28,014 nucleotides of DNA from Halieaceae bacterium UBA5085 (GTDB taxonomy: Bacteria > Pseudomonadota > Gammaproteobacteria > Pseudomonadales > Halieaceae). The DNA lies in NCBI GenBank assembly GCA_002414665.1, contig DIAF01000024.1:29661-57674 (forward strand). The letters are read 5' to 3'. How positions within the stretch are numbered: the stretch's first letter is position 1; every line of letters begins with the position of its first letter. A program made the translations under genes and the position numbers. Of this stretch, positions 16,660 through 23,847 are shown in pieces. Under the pieces are notes generated by a model that was not told the DNA's origin, did not search any database, and was given only the letters and a program-made list of their open reading frames with translations.

Positions 16660-17034
16660 ATGGCGCAAAGAGTAACTGGTTACCGCAAAGGGCCTCATAC
16701 AGAAGATTTGAAAGACCTGTTCTGTGATGAGAATCGACCAATGACTGACTACACGAGGGTCTACTATTGGATTTATCCCGACAAGCTTCAGGTGTTGGCC
16801 CGCGATTCAATAATGCGCCACCTTAGTGCCAATGACGCTGCGTATTTCTGGCTGATGAAGTTCTTTCCCATGGCATTCTGGGTGATTTGGGACTCGCCAA
16901 AAGGGTATGTGTATCCACAGCTCAGGTCTTTCGACGACTATCGGTTCTTGGATCCAGATGAGGAAGTAGAAATTCCTGTCTTATTAAACGAGATGCCCCA
17001 TGAGCGGTGGCCTGAAGCCCCAGATGATGAATGA
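16660..17034 (+). CDS. Hypothetical protein, start uncertain
   Basis: No family is recognised. The same frame is open from 16564 (GTG) to the TGA at 17034. Possible starts are GTG 16564, GTG 16636 (AGGAAGG nearby), ATG 16660 and ATG 16741, and none has an ideal ribosome-binding site. ATG 16660 gives 124 residues. The C-terminal 95 residues look like a real globular protein: TRVYYWIYPDKLQVLA, then a hydrophobic aromatic stretch (FFPMAFWVIW), then an acidic tail (RWPEAPDDE). It follows the DUF4011 gene by about 240 bp on the same strand and may be a cargo gene of the island. It could also be a degraded remnant. No function is proposed. Confidence 0.42.
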   Translation: MAQRVTGYRKGPHTEDLKDLFCDENRPMTDYTRVYYWIYPDKLQVLARDSIMRHLSANDAAYFWLMKFFPMAFWVIWDSPKGYVYPQLRSFDDYRFLDPDEEVEIPVLLNEMPHERWPEAPDDE

Positions 17035-17158
17035 GTTTGCGTCTTTGGCGAGGGCGCGATCGGCGTCGTTGAAAAGAGACCAGGGGCTAGGCGTCAATGA
17101 AAGCGCGAGTGCATGAACGTATTTCGAAACCATGCGCCCAAGTAATGTGTAAGCTCGT

Positions 17159-17725
17159 TTACAAGAAATCAGCATATTCCCTCAGCTTTGACACTGTCTG
17201 GGGGAGCTGCTGTTTCTGAAGCGTGGCGAGGAATTGCTCCACAGTGAACGGCGGATTTTTGAGTCCCATGCGCTGCTCTCGCATGGCCTTGCAACATACC
17301 GGGGCGTTCATGTCTATCTGATAGCAGATGAAGTCGTCCGGATGGAGTGTGTCGATACCGTAGGGCTGGAGTGCCTGCTCTGGAAAATCCTTGCGGTTGA
17401 AGGTAACGATTGCGTCGGCATTACAGCGGATCGCAGCGGCCAGTACATGCCGGTCGTCAGGGTCGGGCAACGACAAGCTCGATATGAGTGGTTCGTGGCC
17501 AGTCACCAGGGCATCCCGGACATTGGCATCCATTAGGTCCCGAGCCCGTTCCAGGCTTGGCCGGGTGAAGCTGTCTTGGCGGAGGAGCGCCTGGATCCAT
17601 TCCTCATGAATCTGGCTTGACCAATGCGCCTTGAACAGATCCGTCAGCGCCAGCCGCATGAGGGTATCCCGCAGCGGTGCGGGGTACAGCACGCAGGCGT
17701 CATAGACGACCGTGAACTTGCTCAC
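17159..17725 (-). CDS. PIN-domain ribonuclease toxin (VapC-like)
   Basis: This 188-residue protein begins with GTG at 17725, only 6 nt after the antitoxin stop, and no strong ribosome-binding site is seen, which suggests translational coupling. The PIN fold is clear. Asp9 is in VYDACVLYP, Glu41/Glu42 in HEEW, and Asp90/Asp91 in PDPDDRHVLAAAI. Asn110 and Asp113 lie in TFNRKDF. These acidic residues bind magnesium or manganese for RNA cleavage. The C-terminal 50 residues extend beyond a minimal VapC, placing it in the longer PIN subgroup whose partners carry excisionase-type DNA-binding domains. Its RNA target is unknown. The pair probably stabilises the island or acts in defence, which is inference. 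Confidence 0.9.
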   Translation of the reverse strand: MSKFTVVYDACVLYPAPLRDTLMRLALTDLFKAHWSSQIHEEWIQALLRQDSFTRPSLERARDLMDANVRDALVTGHEPLISSLSLPDPDDRHVLAAAIRCNADAIVTFNRKDFPEQALQPYGIDTLHPDDFICYQIDMNAPVCCKAMREQRMGLKNPPFTVEQFLATLQKQQLPQTVSKLREYADFL

Positions 17726-17731
17726 GGAAGG

Positions 17732-18184
17732 TCAGTACCCCATCCCCTCTTTCTGCGACAAGGCTGTAAGTTCATCCAGGGAGTCCTTGCGCTGCTGGTC
17801 GGTACGCTCTTTGTAAGCCATGACGTCTTTCAGCAGGACCCTGCGGTGCGTCCCTACCTTGCGAAATGGGATCTCCCCCTGTTCCAGCAAGCCAACCAGG
17901 AAAGGCCTGCTGACGTTGAGCAGGTTGGCGGCCTCCTGGGTGCTCAGCTCATGGTGATGCGGAACCAGGCTGATGGCGTTGCCCTTGGACATCTCCGACA
18001 AAACCTCCAACAGGATCTGCAGGACGTGGCCTGGCAGGATCAGGTCCTCAGTGGGCTGGCTGTCCACCTTCAGCGTCAGTTGCACCCGGTCCACCCCGGC
18101 ATACTTTGAGAGTGTCCGGCTGGAAACCTTGGCTTGCTCCACTTCGTCCGGATTGGGGAGGTGAAGGATCTCTTGTGCACCCAT
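17732..18184 (-). CDS. Antitoxin with excisionase-type helix-turn-helix
   Basis: The start at 18184 is chosen over 18238 because AGGAG lies about nine bases upstream on the minus strand. It gives 150 residues (MGAQEILHLP). Residues about 79-127 form an excisionase/MerR-like winged helix-turn-helix (ELSTQEAANLLNVSRPFLVGLLEQGEIPFRKVGTHRR is the core region, split here by description: ELSTQEAANLLNVS then RPFLVGLLEQ). The N-terminal part, with a likely strand (VQLTLKVDS) and a helix (VLQILLEVLSEM), may dimerise. The C-terminal tail probably binds the PIN toxin encoded directly downstream. Autoregulation through the tandem repeat at 18253-18270 is plausible. An excisionase role is less likely because a PIN gene is coupled to it. 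Confidence 0.82.
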   Translation of the reverse strand: MGAQEILHLPNPDEVEQAKVSSRTLSKYAGVDRVQLTLKVDSQPTEDLILPGHVLQILLEVLSEMSKGNAISLVPHHHELSTQEAANLLNVSRPFLVGLLEQGEIPFRKVGTHRRVLLKDVMAYKERTDQQRKDSLDELTALSQKEGMGY

Positions 18185-18252
18185 GCTCTGTACTCCTGAT
18201 TTGCTGCTATGCCCGATCTCGAGTGGCACCCTGAGCACCGCCGAACTCTACC

Positions 18253-18270
18253 ATAAACGAAATAAACGAA
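18253..18270 (-). promoter_or_regulatory. Tandem 9-bp repeat upstream of toxin-antitoxin genes
   Basis: ATAAACGAA occurs twice head-to-tail on the plus strand (18253-18261 and 18262-18270). On the coding strand this reads TTCGTTTAT twice, about 69 nt before the antitoxin start and next to a possible -10 (TATGGT). The position suits an operator bound by the antitoxin helix-turn-helix. The surrounding spacer, 18185-18569, holds no gene but contains the tRNA-like fragment and an inverted repeat listed separately. Confidence 0.4.
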
Positions 18271-18398
18271 AAAGAGGTAAGGGCGAGTGACGGGGTCTGC
18301 GGAAACCCCTCGTGCCTTCAGACTCATTTCATGTTGGACAAGGCTGGCTCTACCGGGGCCCGATGAAGGATGGTAATCTAGCTCAGTGGGGCCTTTGA

Positions 18399-18424
18399 TA
18401 GCCCCGCAGGATTCGAACCCGCAC
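18399..18424 (-). other. tRNA 3'-end-like fragment (T-arm), possible attachment-site scar
   Basis: Read on the minus strand, 18422-18406 is a consistent T-arm: GCGGG, loop TTCGAAT, CCTGC, with one G-T wobble. It is followed by GGGGC like an acceptor strand. I find no matching 5' half, anticodon arm or CCA, so this is not an intact tRNA. On the plus strand 20-30 nt away, TAGCTCAGTGGGG (about 18378-18390) looks like a D-arm in the opposite orientation. tRNA 3' ends are common integration targets, and this one sits where the accessory region ends. Confidence 0.45.
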
Positions 18425-18433
18425 AGTGGGTCC

Positions 18434-18452
18434 ACAGCGACGGTATCGCTGT
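18434..18452. repeat. Perfect 7-bp inverted repeat
   Basis: ACAGCGA (18434-18440) pairs with TCGCTGT (18446-18452) across CGGTA. No T tract follows on either strand. It lies between the T-arm-like fragment and the transposase remnant. It could be a variable-arm-like stem of a decayed RNA or a protein-binding site. Confidence 0.4.
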
Positions 18453-18569
18453 CGGTATCGGTTCTTTGTAGGCGGAGAAAGCCTTTAAATATTAGTAGGT
18501 TGTAAGGACTTTTCGGGCGGTCTCACAGACCATTTCTCAATGGTGCATTCCGGTCACATAGGTTGCACT

Positions 18570-19127
18570 TTATTCCGAGGACATGGGTAACACGTTTGGA
18601 GCGAAGGGGTTCACACCCACTGGCTCCACCCTGTTCTCGGTCTGGTCAAAAAAGCCTAGATCATAATCCAAGAAGCTGGGGTCCGGCCTTCCGGCAAGCC
18701 AGACCCGGCCTTCAACTTCCCGTATTCCCACTGTTTGCCCGGCACATACTGTGCTCAGGTTGATTTTGCGTTTGCCGATGCAGATTCGGCCACATTGGGT
18801 CACGCGGACCGAGCGATCGTGATAAGGATATTCAGGCTCTTCAGGAGGTCGGTAGGCACGGACTGAAGGTGTATACAGGTCACCCGGGTATTGGCCGTTC
18901 AGCGACTGGTGCGGGCGCTCGTTATTGTAAACCTGCATGAAGCTATGGAAGCGATCTTGCTGTTGCAAGAAATTGAATGAGGCCGGCTTGCTGGCCTCCT
19001 TTTTCAAGGTCAAATTCATGCGCTCGTGGCGCCCATTCTGTTGCGGATTACCCGGTTTGATCCGCTCGATATTTATCCCCAGCCGTAGCCACCAGATTGA
19101 TAGTCGACTCAGGCCAAACAGCGCATT
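18570..19127 (-). pseudogene. IS481-family transposase, C-terminal remnant
   Basis: About 185 codons of a DDE transposase remain, without the N-terminal helix-turn-helix or the first catalytic Asp. The reading begins in the LFGLSRLSIWWLRLGI region. The segment GNPQQNGRHERMNLTLKKEA carries the conserved Glu of the DDE triad, and VYNNERPHQSLN is the standard motif after it. The C-terminal domain (CGRICIGKRKINLS, LGFFD) is complete to LPMSSE. TGTTACCCATGTC (minus strand, 18592-18580), which overlaps the last codons, is typical of the IS481 terminal repeat. Similarity stops near 19127, ten bases from another transposase fragment on the opposite strand, so the 5' part was lost by a rearrangement. 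Confidence 0.86.
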
Positions 19128-19137
19128 GGGAGCATGT

Positions 19138-19236
19138 AACAAGATTAAGGTCATCAAGCGAATTGCCTATGGCTACCGGGATAACGACCACTTCTTCCTG
19201 AAGATAAAAGCTGCGTTTCCCGGTAAAGTGCGATGA
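19138..19236 (+). pseudogene. Transposase C-terminal fragment, probably ISL3 family
   Basis: The last 32 codons of a second transposase are readable from NKIKVIKRIAYGYRD to AAFPGKVR and the TGA. This motif resembles the C-terminus of ISL3/IS204-type transposases (NKIK-x-x-KR-x-AYG-x-RD). No other part of the gene is in the window. It ends 4 nt before the terminator of the PEP-CTERM gene. The family call comes from memory of the motif and is less sure than the IS481 call. Confidence 0.6.
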
Positions 19237-19239
19237 ACC

Positions 19240-19264
19240 AAAAAAAAGCCCTCGCTAAGAGGGC
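19240..19264 (-). terminator. Rho-independent terminator of the PEP-CTERM gene
   Basis: On the minus strand, GCCCTC, a 5-nt loop, GAGGGC and then eight T residues form a standard intrinsic terminator 20 nt after the PEP-CTERM stop codon. Confidence 0.92.
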
Positions 19265-19284
19265 TTGTGCATCAAAGGAAATAT

Positions 19285-20091
19285 TTACGCCTTTTTACGA
19301 TTCATCCAGCCTAACCCCAAGAGGCCGAGGCCAAACAATACTGCTGTGCCAGGCTCCGGAACCGGTGTGGCGCACGGTGGCTGCCCGGGTTCACCACAGG
19401 ATGGAGGCACTATTCTCTCTTCAATACCTGCATAATTCACTTGTGGCTGAGAGAAGTTATAAAAGCCAAACGATCCATTTTCAAATGTTCCGTTGATATC
19501 AAATTGTAAAACGTTATCGACCTCTACTCGGATGTTCGTGGAGGTGAAGGAAATATCGAACAGGTATTCCGTGTTATCTACCCACCCTACATTTCCCAGA
19601 GTCGCGGCTCTTTGTATAAACGTAACATTGCCAACATGATCCCAAGCGTCTGCGTTTTGGTCGATACCACTCGCGTCAATCGAACCAGTTACGCGAGATA
19701 TAGACATGCCCGCATCCCATCCACCTTGGGTGCCCTGCTTCCAGTCTACTAGGATGTAGTCGGTTGTAGGGTTGGTTCCGAATAGATCGTTGTCATCATA
19801 GCCAAGAACAAACCCAAAGAAATCATCGTCGCCACCGCCGGGGCGCCCATCTTGTAAGCCCTGCCTGATAGTGCCAGATAGTGCAAAACCCTGGCTGTCC
19901 ATATCATTGAAGAATACGGTGGGCCGACTGTTTAGCGATTGGTTTACTGAATTGTTACTGTTGAAAAGCGTCCAGTTGCCACCACCGTCCACTTTCCACG
20001 AGGACAAATCGATTGGAGCCGAATACGCTCCTCCCGCCATTAATGCACCTAATACTGCGACAGCCGAACGTAATTTTTTTATGGAAATCAT
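19285..20091 (-). CDS. PEP-CTERM exported protein with thrombospondin-C-like domain
   Basis: The start at 20091 has AGAGGG about 10 nt upstream and begins a clean signal peptide (MISIKKLRSAVAVLGALMAG), cut near residue 25. An upstream in-frame start at 20130 would bury it. The mature part resembles the thrombospondin/COMP C-terminal lectin-like domain: DDDFFGFVLGYDDNDLF, ILVDWKQGTQGGW, NVGWVDNTEYLF, IRVEVDN and SFGFYNFSQ. The acidic loops could bind calcium. Residues 244-268 are a PEP-CTERM sorting tag: VPEPG, a hydrophobic helix (TAVLFGLGLLGLGW) and a basic end (NRKK). The exosortase recognises this tag and processes the protein at the cell surface. No exosortase gene is in the window. Surface or exopolysaccharide-associated function is expected from the family. 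Confidence 0.92.
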   Translation of the reverse strand: MISIKKLRSAVAVLGALMAGGAYSAPIDLSSWKVDGGGNWTLFNSNNSVNQSLNSRPTVFFNDMDSQGFALSGTIRQGLQDGRPGGGDDDFFGFVLGYDDNDLFGTNPTTDYILVDWKQGTQGGWDAGMSISRVTGSIDASGIDQNADAWDHVGNVTFIQRAATLGNVGWVDNTEYLFDISFTSTNIRVEVDNVLQFDINGTFENGSFGFYNFSQPQVNYAGIEERIVPPSCGEPGQPPCATPVPEPGTAVLFGLGLLGLGWMNRKKA

Positions 20092-20508
20092 AATCAATGC
20101 CCTCTCATTTCGCAAAACACTGTCGACCACAGCTTTTCATCATTTGCACGCTTACTTAGCAAACCTTATGCCACCTATTCGAAGTCTCGATTAGTCAATC
20201 ACTTACAATTGCACGGATACAATAGGTGAAGCCTGAGTGTAAAAAATGTTGACAATAATCGGCGCTGAAGAAAGAGGTTCGATGTCCGCAAGGGGGGGAG
20301 TCACGGGGCTTGATTGGCATGACCGTGTAATGACCTGCACAAGTAAGGGGGCGTGAATATCCGGAGGCTCCAGGCCATTGCACAGTACTCTGTCGTAGAT
20401 GCGGTCGTCTTCGCCGCATGCAGCGTGCAACAAGAAATGTATTAGCCTGCGTGCGCTTGAACGAGTACCCCAAGTACGGTGACGGCACCGGAGTAGAGCT
20501 GGGCGCGC
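20092..20508. other. Intergenic spacer, no gene seen
   Basis: Two minus-strand genes, the P450 and the PEP-CTERM gene, flank this 417-bp stretch. It should hold the PEP-CTERM promoter and the P450 terminator. I find no convincing promoter pair, stem with T tract, RNA gene or known protein remnant. Open frames here have no recognisable domains. TTGACA on the plus strand near 20249 has no matching -10 box. Confidence 0.45.
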
Positions 20509-21705
20509 CTACCACCTCACCGGCAACCGCGCTGGCCCCCGCAGAATCGCGCCCCTCGGCACGGCGTCCTGCGGGTCGAGCAGGTGCAGGCCCGGCAGAC
20601 GCTCCAGTATCACGTCCAGCGCCACGGCGAGCTGCCGGCGCGCCAGGTGCATGCCCGGGCACAGCCGTGGCCCGGGCCCGAAGCTGAGCAGTTTCTTGCT
20701 GCTGTCCCGGCGCATATCAAACACGTCGGGTTGCTCGAACACCGCCGGGTCGCGGTTGGCTGCCGCAATGGCGAACAGGCAGAATGTGGCGGGCGGAATC
20801 TCCGTGCCGTGAAATTCGATGGGGTGGGGTGCCGATAGCCGCGGCAGCACCGCCACCGGCGTTTCCCAGCGCAGCAGCTCTTCGATGGCGCCGGTGCGCA
20901 GCCCTGGTTCGGTCAGTAACGCCTGCCAGCGTGCCGGATCGGCCAGCAGGGTGTAGACCAGATTGCCCAGCGCATCGGTGGTGGTGGATGCCCCGGCGCT
21001 GAACAGCAGGCGAATATGGGCGAGAATTTCCTCGTCGGTCAGCTTGCGTCCCTCGACTTCAGCCAGCACCAGCCCGGAGAGAATGTCTTCTCGAGGTTCC
21101 CGTCTGCGCTCCGCCAGAATCGGCAGCAGGTAGCGGGTAATGTGCTCTGCGCAGGCGCGGGAGCGCACCGGGTCACGCGGAAACTCAAGGAAACCCACGG
21201 CCCAGTCACGGAAAACATCCTCCCGGTCGGTGGGGATGCCCAGCATGCGGCTGATGACGGCGAAGGCCACGCGGTGTGTGAACGCCTGGGCGAAATCGGC
21301 ACTGCGTTGCCCGCCCAGACGGTCGATGAGTTCGTGGGCGATGCGGGCCAGCCCCTCCTGTTCCATGGCTTCCACCACGCGGGACTGAAACGCCGGCGTG
21401 GCCAGCCGGCGATACAGTCGATGTTGCTCGCCCTCCATGGTCTGGAACGTGACACCCTGTACGGGCTCAATGGTGATGCGGTAGGCGTCGGCAGGTGGGA
21501 AACGGGTGTTGTCACGGAAGGCCTCCGCCAGTGCCGCGTGGCTGCTGATCAGGAATGCGGGCTGCCCGCCGAACAAGGCGGGGCTCATCGGGCCTCGTTC
21601 GCGTGCTTCGCGCAGGGCGCTGTGCAGCGCATCACCGGCAAAATCCTCATGGGCAAAATCATGGATGTTGGCTGCGGTCATTCCGAATTCTCCCCACCGG
21701 GTCAT
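20509..21705 (-). CDS. Cytochrome P450 monooxygenase (class I bacterial type)
   Basis: P450s use two electrons and O2 to insert oxygen into organic substrates. This soluble form would need ferredoxin partners, and none is in the window. The 398 residues have all signatures. The I-helix oxygen-activation motif is AGASTTT, the K-helix ExxR is EELLR, and the heme loop FGPGPRLCPG carries the thiolate Cys349. Two starts are possible. 21705 has GAGGT upstream, and 21681 (MTAANIHDF) has GGGGAG; either gives a normal length. It is transcribed away from the AMP-ligase gene across a 97-bp spacer. The second P450 at 23848-25062 is clearly a paralogue (EVEGRKLTDEEI versus EVEGKRLTDEEI, LERLPGLHLLDP versus LGRLPGLRLADP). 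The substrate is unknown. Confidence 0.97.
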   Translation of the reverse strand: MTRWGEFGMTAANIHDFAHEDFAGDALHSALREARERGPMSPALFGGQPAFLISSHAALAEAFRDNTRFPPADAYRITIEPVQGVTFQTMEGEQHRLYRRLATPAFQSRVVEAMEQEGLARIAHELIDRLGGQRSADFAQAFTHRVAFAVISRMLGIPTDREDVFRDWAVGFLEFPRDPVRSRACAEHITRYLLPILAERRREPREDILSGLVLAEVEGRKLTDEEILAHIRLLFSAGASTTTDALGNLVYTLLADPARWQALLTEPGLRTGAIEELLRWETPVAVLPRLSAPHPIEFHGTEIPPATFCLFAIAAANRDPAVFEQPDVFDMRRDSSKKLLSFGPGPRLCPGMHLARRQLAVALDVILERLPGLHLLDPQDAVPRGAILRGPARLPVRW

Positions 21706-21717
21706 GCCTGTTACCTC

Positions 21718-21730
21718 ACACTAGCAGTGT
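21718..21730. promoter_or_regulatory. Small palindrome between divergent genes
   Basis: ACACT-AGC-AGTGT is a perfect 5-3-5 inverted repeat just upstream of the P450 start, in the spacer shared with the AMP-ligase gene. TATCAT at about 21757 could be the -10 of the ligase gene. An operator role is possible but unproven. Confidence 0.3.
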
Positions 21731-21802
21731 TTTCGGTCTCCAGCCATGTGTCGGTGTATCATGCGAGTGTCGACCAGAAGGTAGCTCCCGCCGGGACGCT
21801 TT

Positions 21803-23251
21803 ATGTTTATCGCGCAATACATCTTCGATTTCGCCTCACGCAGCCCCTCCGCCCCGGCGATCATTCACAACGACCACGCCATTTCCTATCGCGCGTTTGC
21901 CGGTGCCATTGCCCGGGCGGCCGGTGAGCTCTCTGCGGCCTTGCCGCAGCCCAGGGGGGCGGTTGCGGTGATGATGCACAACCTGGCCGACTGTTGGGTG
22001 ACGACCCTGGCGCTGCAGGCGCGAGGGTATACGACGGTTTGTGTCGCTTCCCTGGAGGTGCTGGCCTCGTTGGAAATCAGGCATCTGCTCGGCATTGTGG
22101 TGAGTGCCGAGGAGGTGGGCATGGCCGAACCCTGTGACCTGGCTCCGGTGTTGGCCCTGAGCAAGCCCGTATTTGATGGCGCGCTCGCTTTCGAAACCCC
22201 GCTGCTGGCGGAGGACGTTGACGATTGCGGGCACATCCTCTTCACCTCGGGAACAACAGGCAGGTACAAGAAGGTGCTGGTGCCCGCCCGTGTGCAGCGG
22301 GAATCAGACAGGGAGCGCTGTGATTTTCAAGCCTATGACAGTAGCACGCGGTATCACGCGTTGGGCTTTGGTTTGTGGACGGGTAACGGCTACAAGGCAC
22401 CTTCCTCGGTGTGGCATGTTGGCGGCACCGCCATTCTGGATCAGCGCAGTGAGTGGGTGGAGCCATTTGTGCGCAGTGGTGTCACCCAGGCAACACTGCT
22501 CCCGGACATGGCCTTGCGCTTGAGCGAGTCCGAGAGCCTGGCGCAGATGGCGTCCCCAGCGGGCGCCCGCCCGATTATCTATTTGAGCGGCGGTTTCGTG
22601 TCGGCAAAAGTGACAGGCAGGTTGCGCGAACACTTCGATGTGTTCAATTCCTACGGGTGCACGGAAGTGGGCCTCGGCGTTCTCTGGCACGACTACGCTC
22701 TGCCGGCGGATCCCAGCTGGATGGTCTCGACCGGGGCCCGGGTGGTCGAAGTGGAAAATGCATCGGGGCAGGTGTGTGCGGTCAACGAGGAGGGTCGATT
22801 GCGCATCAAGCTGACCGAGCTGGATGCCACTGGCTACATGGATGACCCGGAGGCAAGCCGCGCGGCATTCCGCGACGGCTATTTTTATCCCGGCGACCAG
22901 GCCATACGGCGCGAAGACGGCGCATTCCGCATCCTGGGTCGCACTGCCGATGTGGTGAACCTTGCCGGGCAAAAACTCGCAGTGGCACCCATCGAGGCGA
23001 ACCTGCAGAACGTTCTGCAGGTAAACTACGTGTGCCTGTTTGCAGGTGTCACGGCGTCCGGTGAGCCGGAAGTGGTAATTGCCATGGAGGCCGCCGAGCT
23101 GCCGAGCCGTGACCGTCTGGATCACGTCGGGCAGGAGTTTTCCCAGTGGGGTGAGGTGCGCTTCGCACTGGTGGACACTTTCCCTCGTACCCAGTCCGGA
23201 ACCAGCAAGATAGACCGCAAGCGCCTGAAAGCGCTGCTTTTTCCAGTGTGA
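21803..23251 (+). CDS. AMP-forming acyl/aryl-CoA synthetase-like ligase (ANL superfamily)
   Basis: Enzymes of this superfamily activate a carboxylic acid with ATP to an acyl-adenylate and pass it to CoA or a carrier protein. The P-loop motif is ILFTSGTTGRYKK near residues 145-157. The A5 motif is NSYGCTEVG near 284. A variant of YRTGD reads FYPGD, then GRTADVVNLAGQKLAVAPIE. The A10 motif SGTSKIDRKRL gives a probable catalytic Lys469. At 482 residues it is somewhat shorter than typical fatty-acyl-CoA ligases. No carrier-protein domain is fused. It is divergent from one P450 and upstream of another, which suggests a small-molecule modification or degradation cluster. The substrate cannot be assigned. 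Confidence 0.93.
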   Translation: MFIAQYIFDFASRSPSAPAIIHNDHAISYRAFAGAIARAAGELSAALPQPRGAVAVMMHNLADCWVTTLALQARGYTTVCVASLEVLASLEIRHLLGIVVSAEEVGMAEPCDLAPVLALSKPVFDGALAFETPLLAEDVDDCGHILFTSGTTGRYKKVLVPARVQRESDRERCDFQAYDSSTRYHALGFGLWTGNGYKAPSSVWHVGGTAILDQRSEWVEPFVRSGVTQATLLPDMALRLSESESLAQMASPAGARPIIYLSGGFVSAKVTGRLREHFDVFNSYGCTEVGLGVLWHDYALPADPSWMVSTGARVVEVENASGQVCAVNEEGRLRIKLTELDATGYMDDPEASRAAFRDGYFYPGDQAIRREDGAFRILGRTADVVNLAGQKLAVAPIEANLQNVLQVNYVCLFAGVTASGEPEVVIAMEAAELPSRDRLDHVGQEFSQWGEVRFALVDTFPRTQSGTSKIDRKRLKALLFPV

Positions 23252-23440
23252 CACCGGGCGTCGGCAACAGCAGCGGCCGGCGCAGCCAGCCATCAAATCG
23301 GATCCTGCCCTACACATCCGGACCGCGCCCCACTAGACTGGGCATGTTTACACTCCGGCCTCCGCCCTGACTGCCCATGCACGCTGTGGCAGGTGGCGTG
23401 GCGGCAGAGTGGCCTACCTGACACAAGGAGATCCACACGC

Positions 23441-23803
23441 GTGGCCTACGACCTCACCGGCAAGATCAAGCTCATCCAGGAACCCCAGACCTTCAACAGC
23501 GGCTTTACCAAGCGCGAAATGGTGGTGACGGTGGAGGACGGCAAATACCCTCAGGACATCAGCCTGGAGTTTGTGCAGGACAAGATCGGCCTGCTTGAGG
23601 GATTGCAGCCCGGCCAGGAAGTCACGGTGACGTTTGACATCCGCGGCCGGGAGTATAACGGGCGGTATTTCAATAACCTGCAGGGCTGGAAGATCAGCGC
23701 CGCAGGTGCCCATGCATCAGCGCCGCCGCCCGTCGCTGAATCCGCCGGGTTTCCCCAGCAGGCCGGTGATCCGGGTTACAGCGATGACGACATTCCGTTC
23801 TGA
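23441..23803 (+). CDS. DUF3127 OB-fold protein with SSB-like acidic tail
   Basis: The start is taken as GTG 23441, with AAGGAG upstream and the conserved beginning VAYDLTGKIKLI. An upstream in-frame start at 23393 would add 16 unconserved residues. The 120-residue protein matches DUF3127: TGKIKLIQEPQTF, FTKREMVVT, PQDISLEFVQDK, FDIRGREYNGRYFNNL and the W after LQG, all consistent with a single OB fold. A Pro/Ala-rich linker leads to the last residues DDDIPF, like the C-terminal tip by which SSB recruits DNA-repair and replication proteins. Single-stranded DNA binding is therefore likely but not shown. It lies between metabolic genes on the same strand, 44 bases before the second P450, and may share its transcript. 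Confidence 0.87.
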   Translation: MAYDLTGKIKLIQEPQTFNSGFTKREMVVTVEDGKYPQDISLEFVQDKIGLLEGLQPGQEVTVTFDIRGREYNGRYFNNLQGWKISAAGAHASAPPPVAESAGFPQQAGDPGYSDDDIPF

Positions 23804-23847
23804 CCGGCGCATGATAGCTGGGTGCCGCCTCAGTGGAGAATAACAGT

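Noticed and set aside
17732..18184. Phage or ICE excisionase
   Set aside because: The helix-turn-helix is excisionase-like, but the gene is coupled to a PIN toxin and no integrase is near, so an antitoxin is the better reading.
18399..18480. Complete tRNA or tmRNA gene on the minus strand
   Set aside because: Only the T-arm and part of an acceptor can be matched; no anticodon arm, matching 5' acceptor strand or CCA was found.
21016..21927. Plus-strand open frame of 303 codons opposite the first P450
   Set aside because: Antisense to a P450 with all motifs intact, and it also overlaps the AMP-ligase start.
22304..23317. Minus-strand open frame of 337 codons opposite the AMP ligase
   Set aside because: Shadow frame; Cys/His-rich and unlike any known protein, while the ligase signatures are clear on plus.
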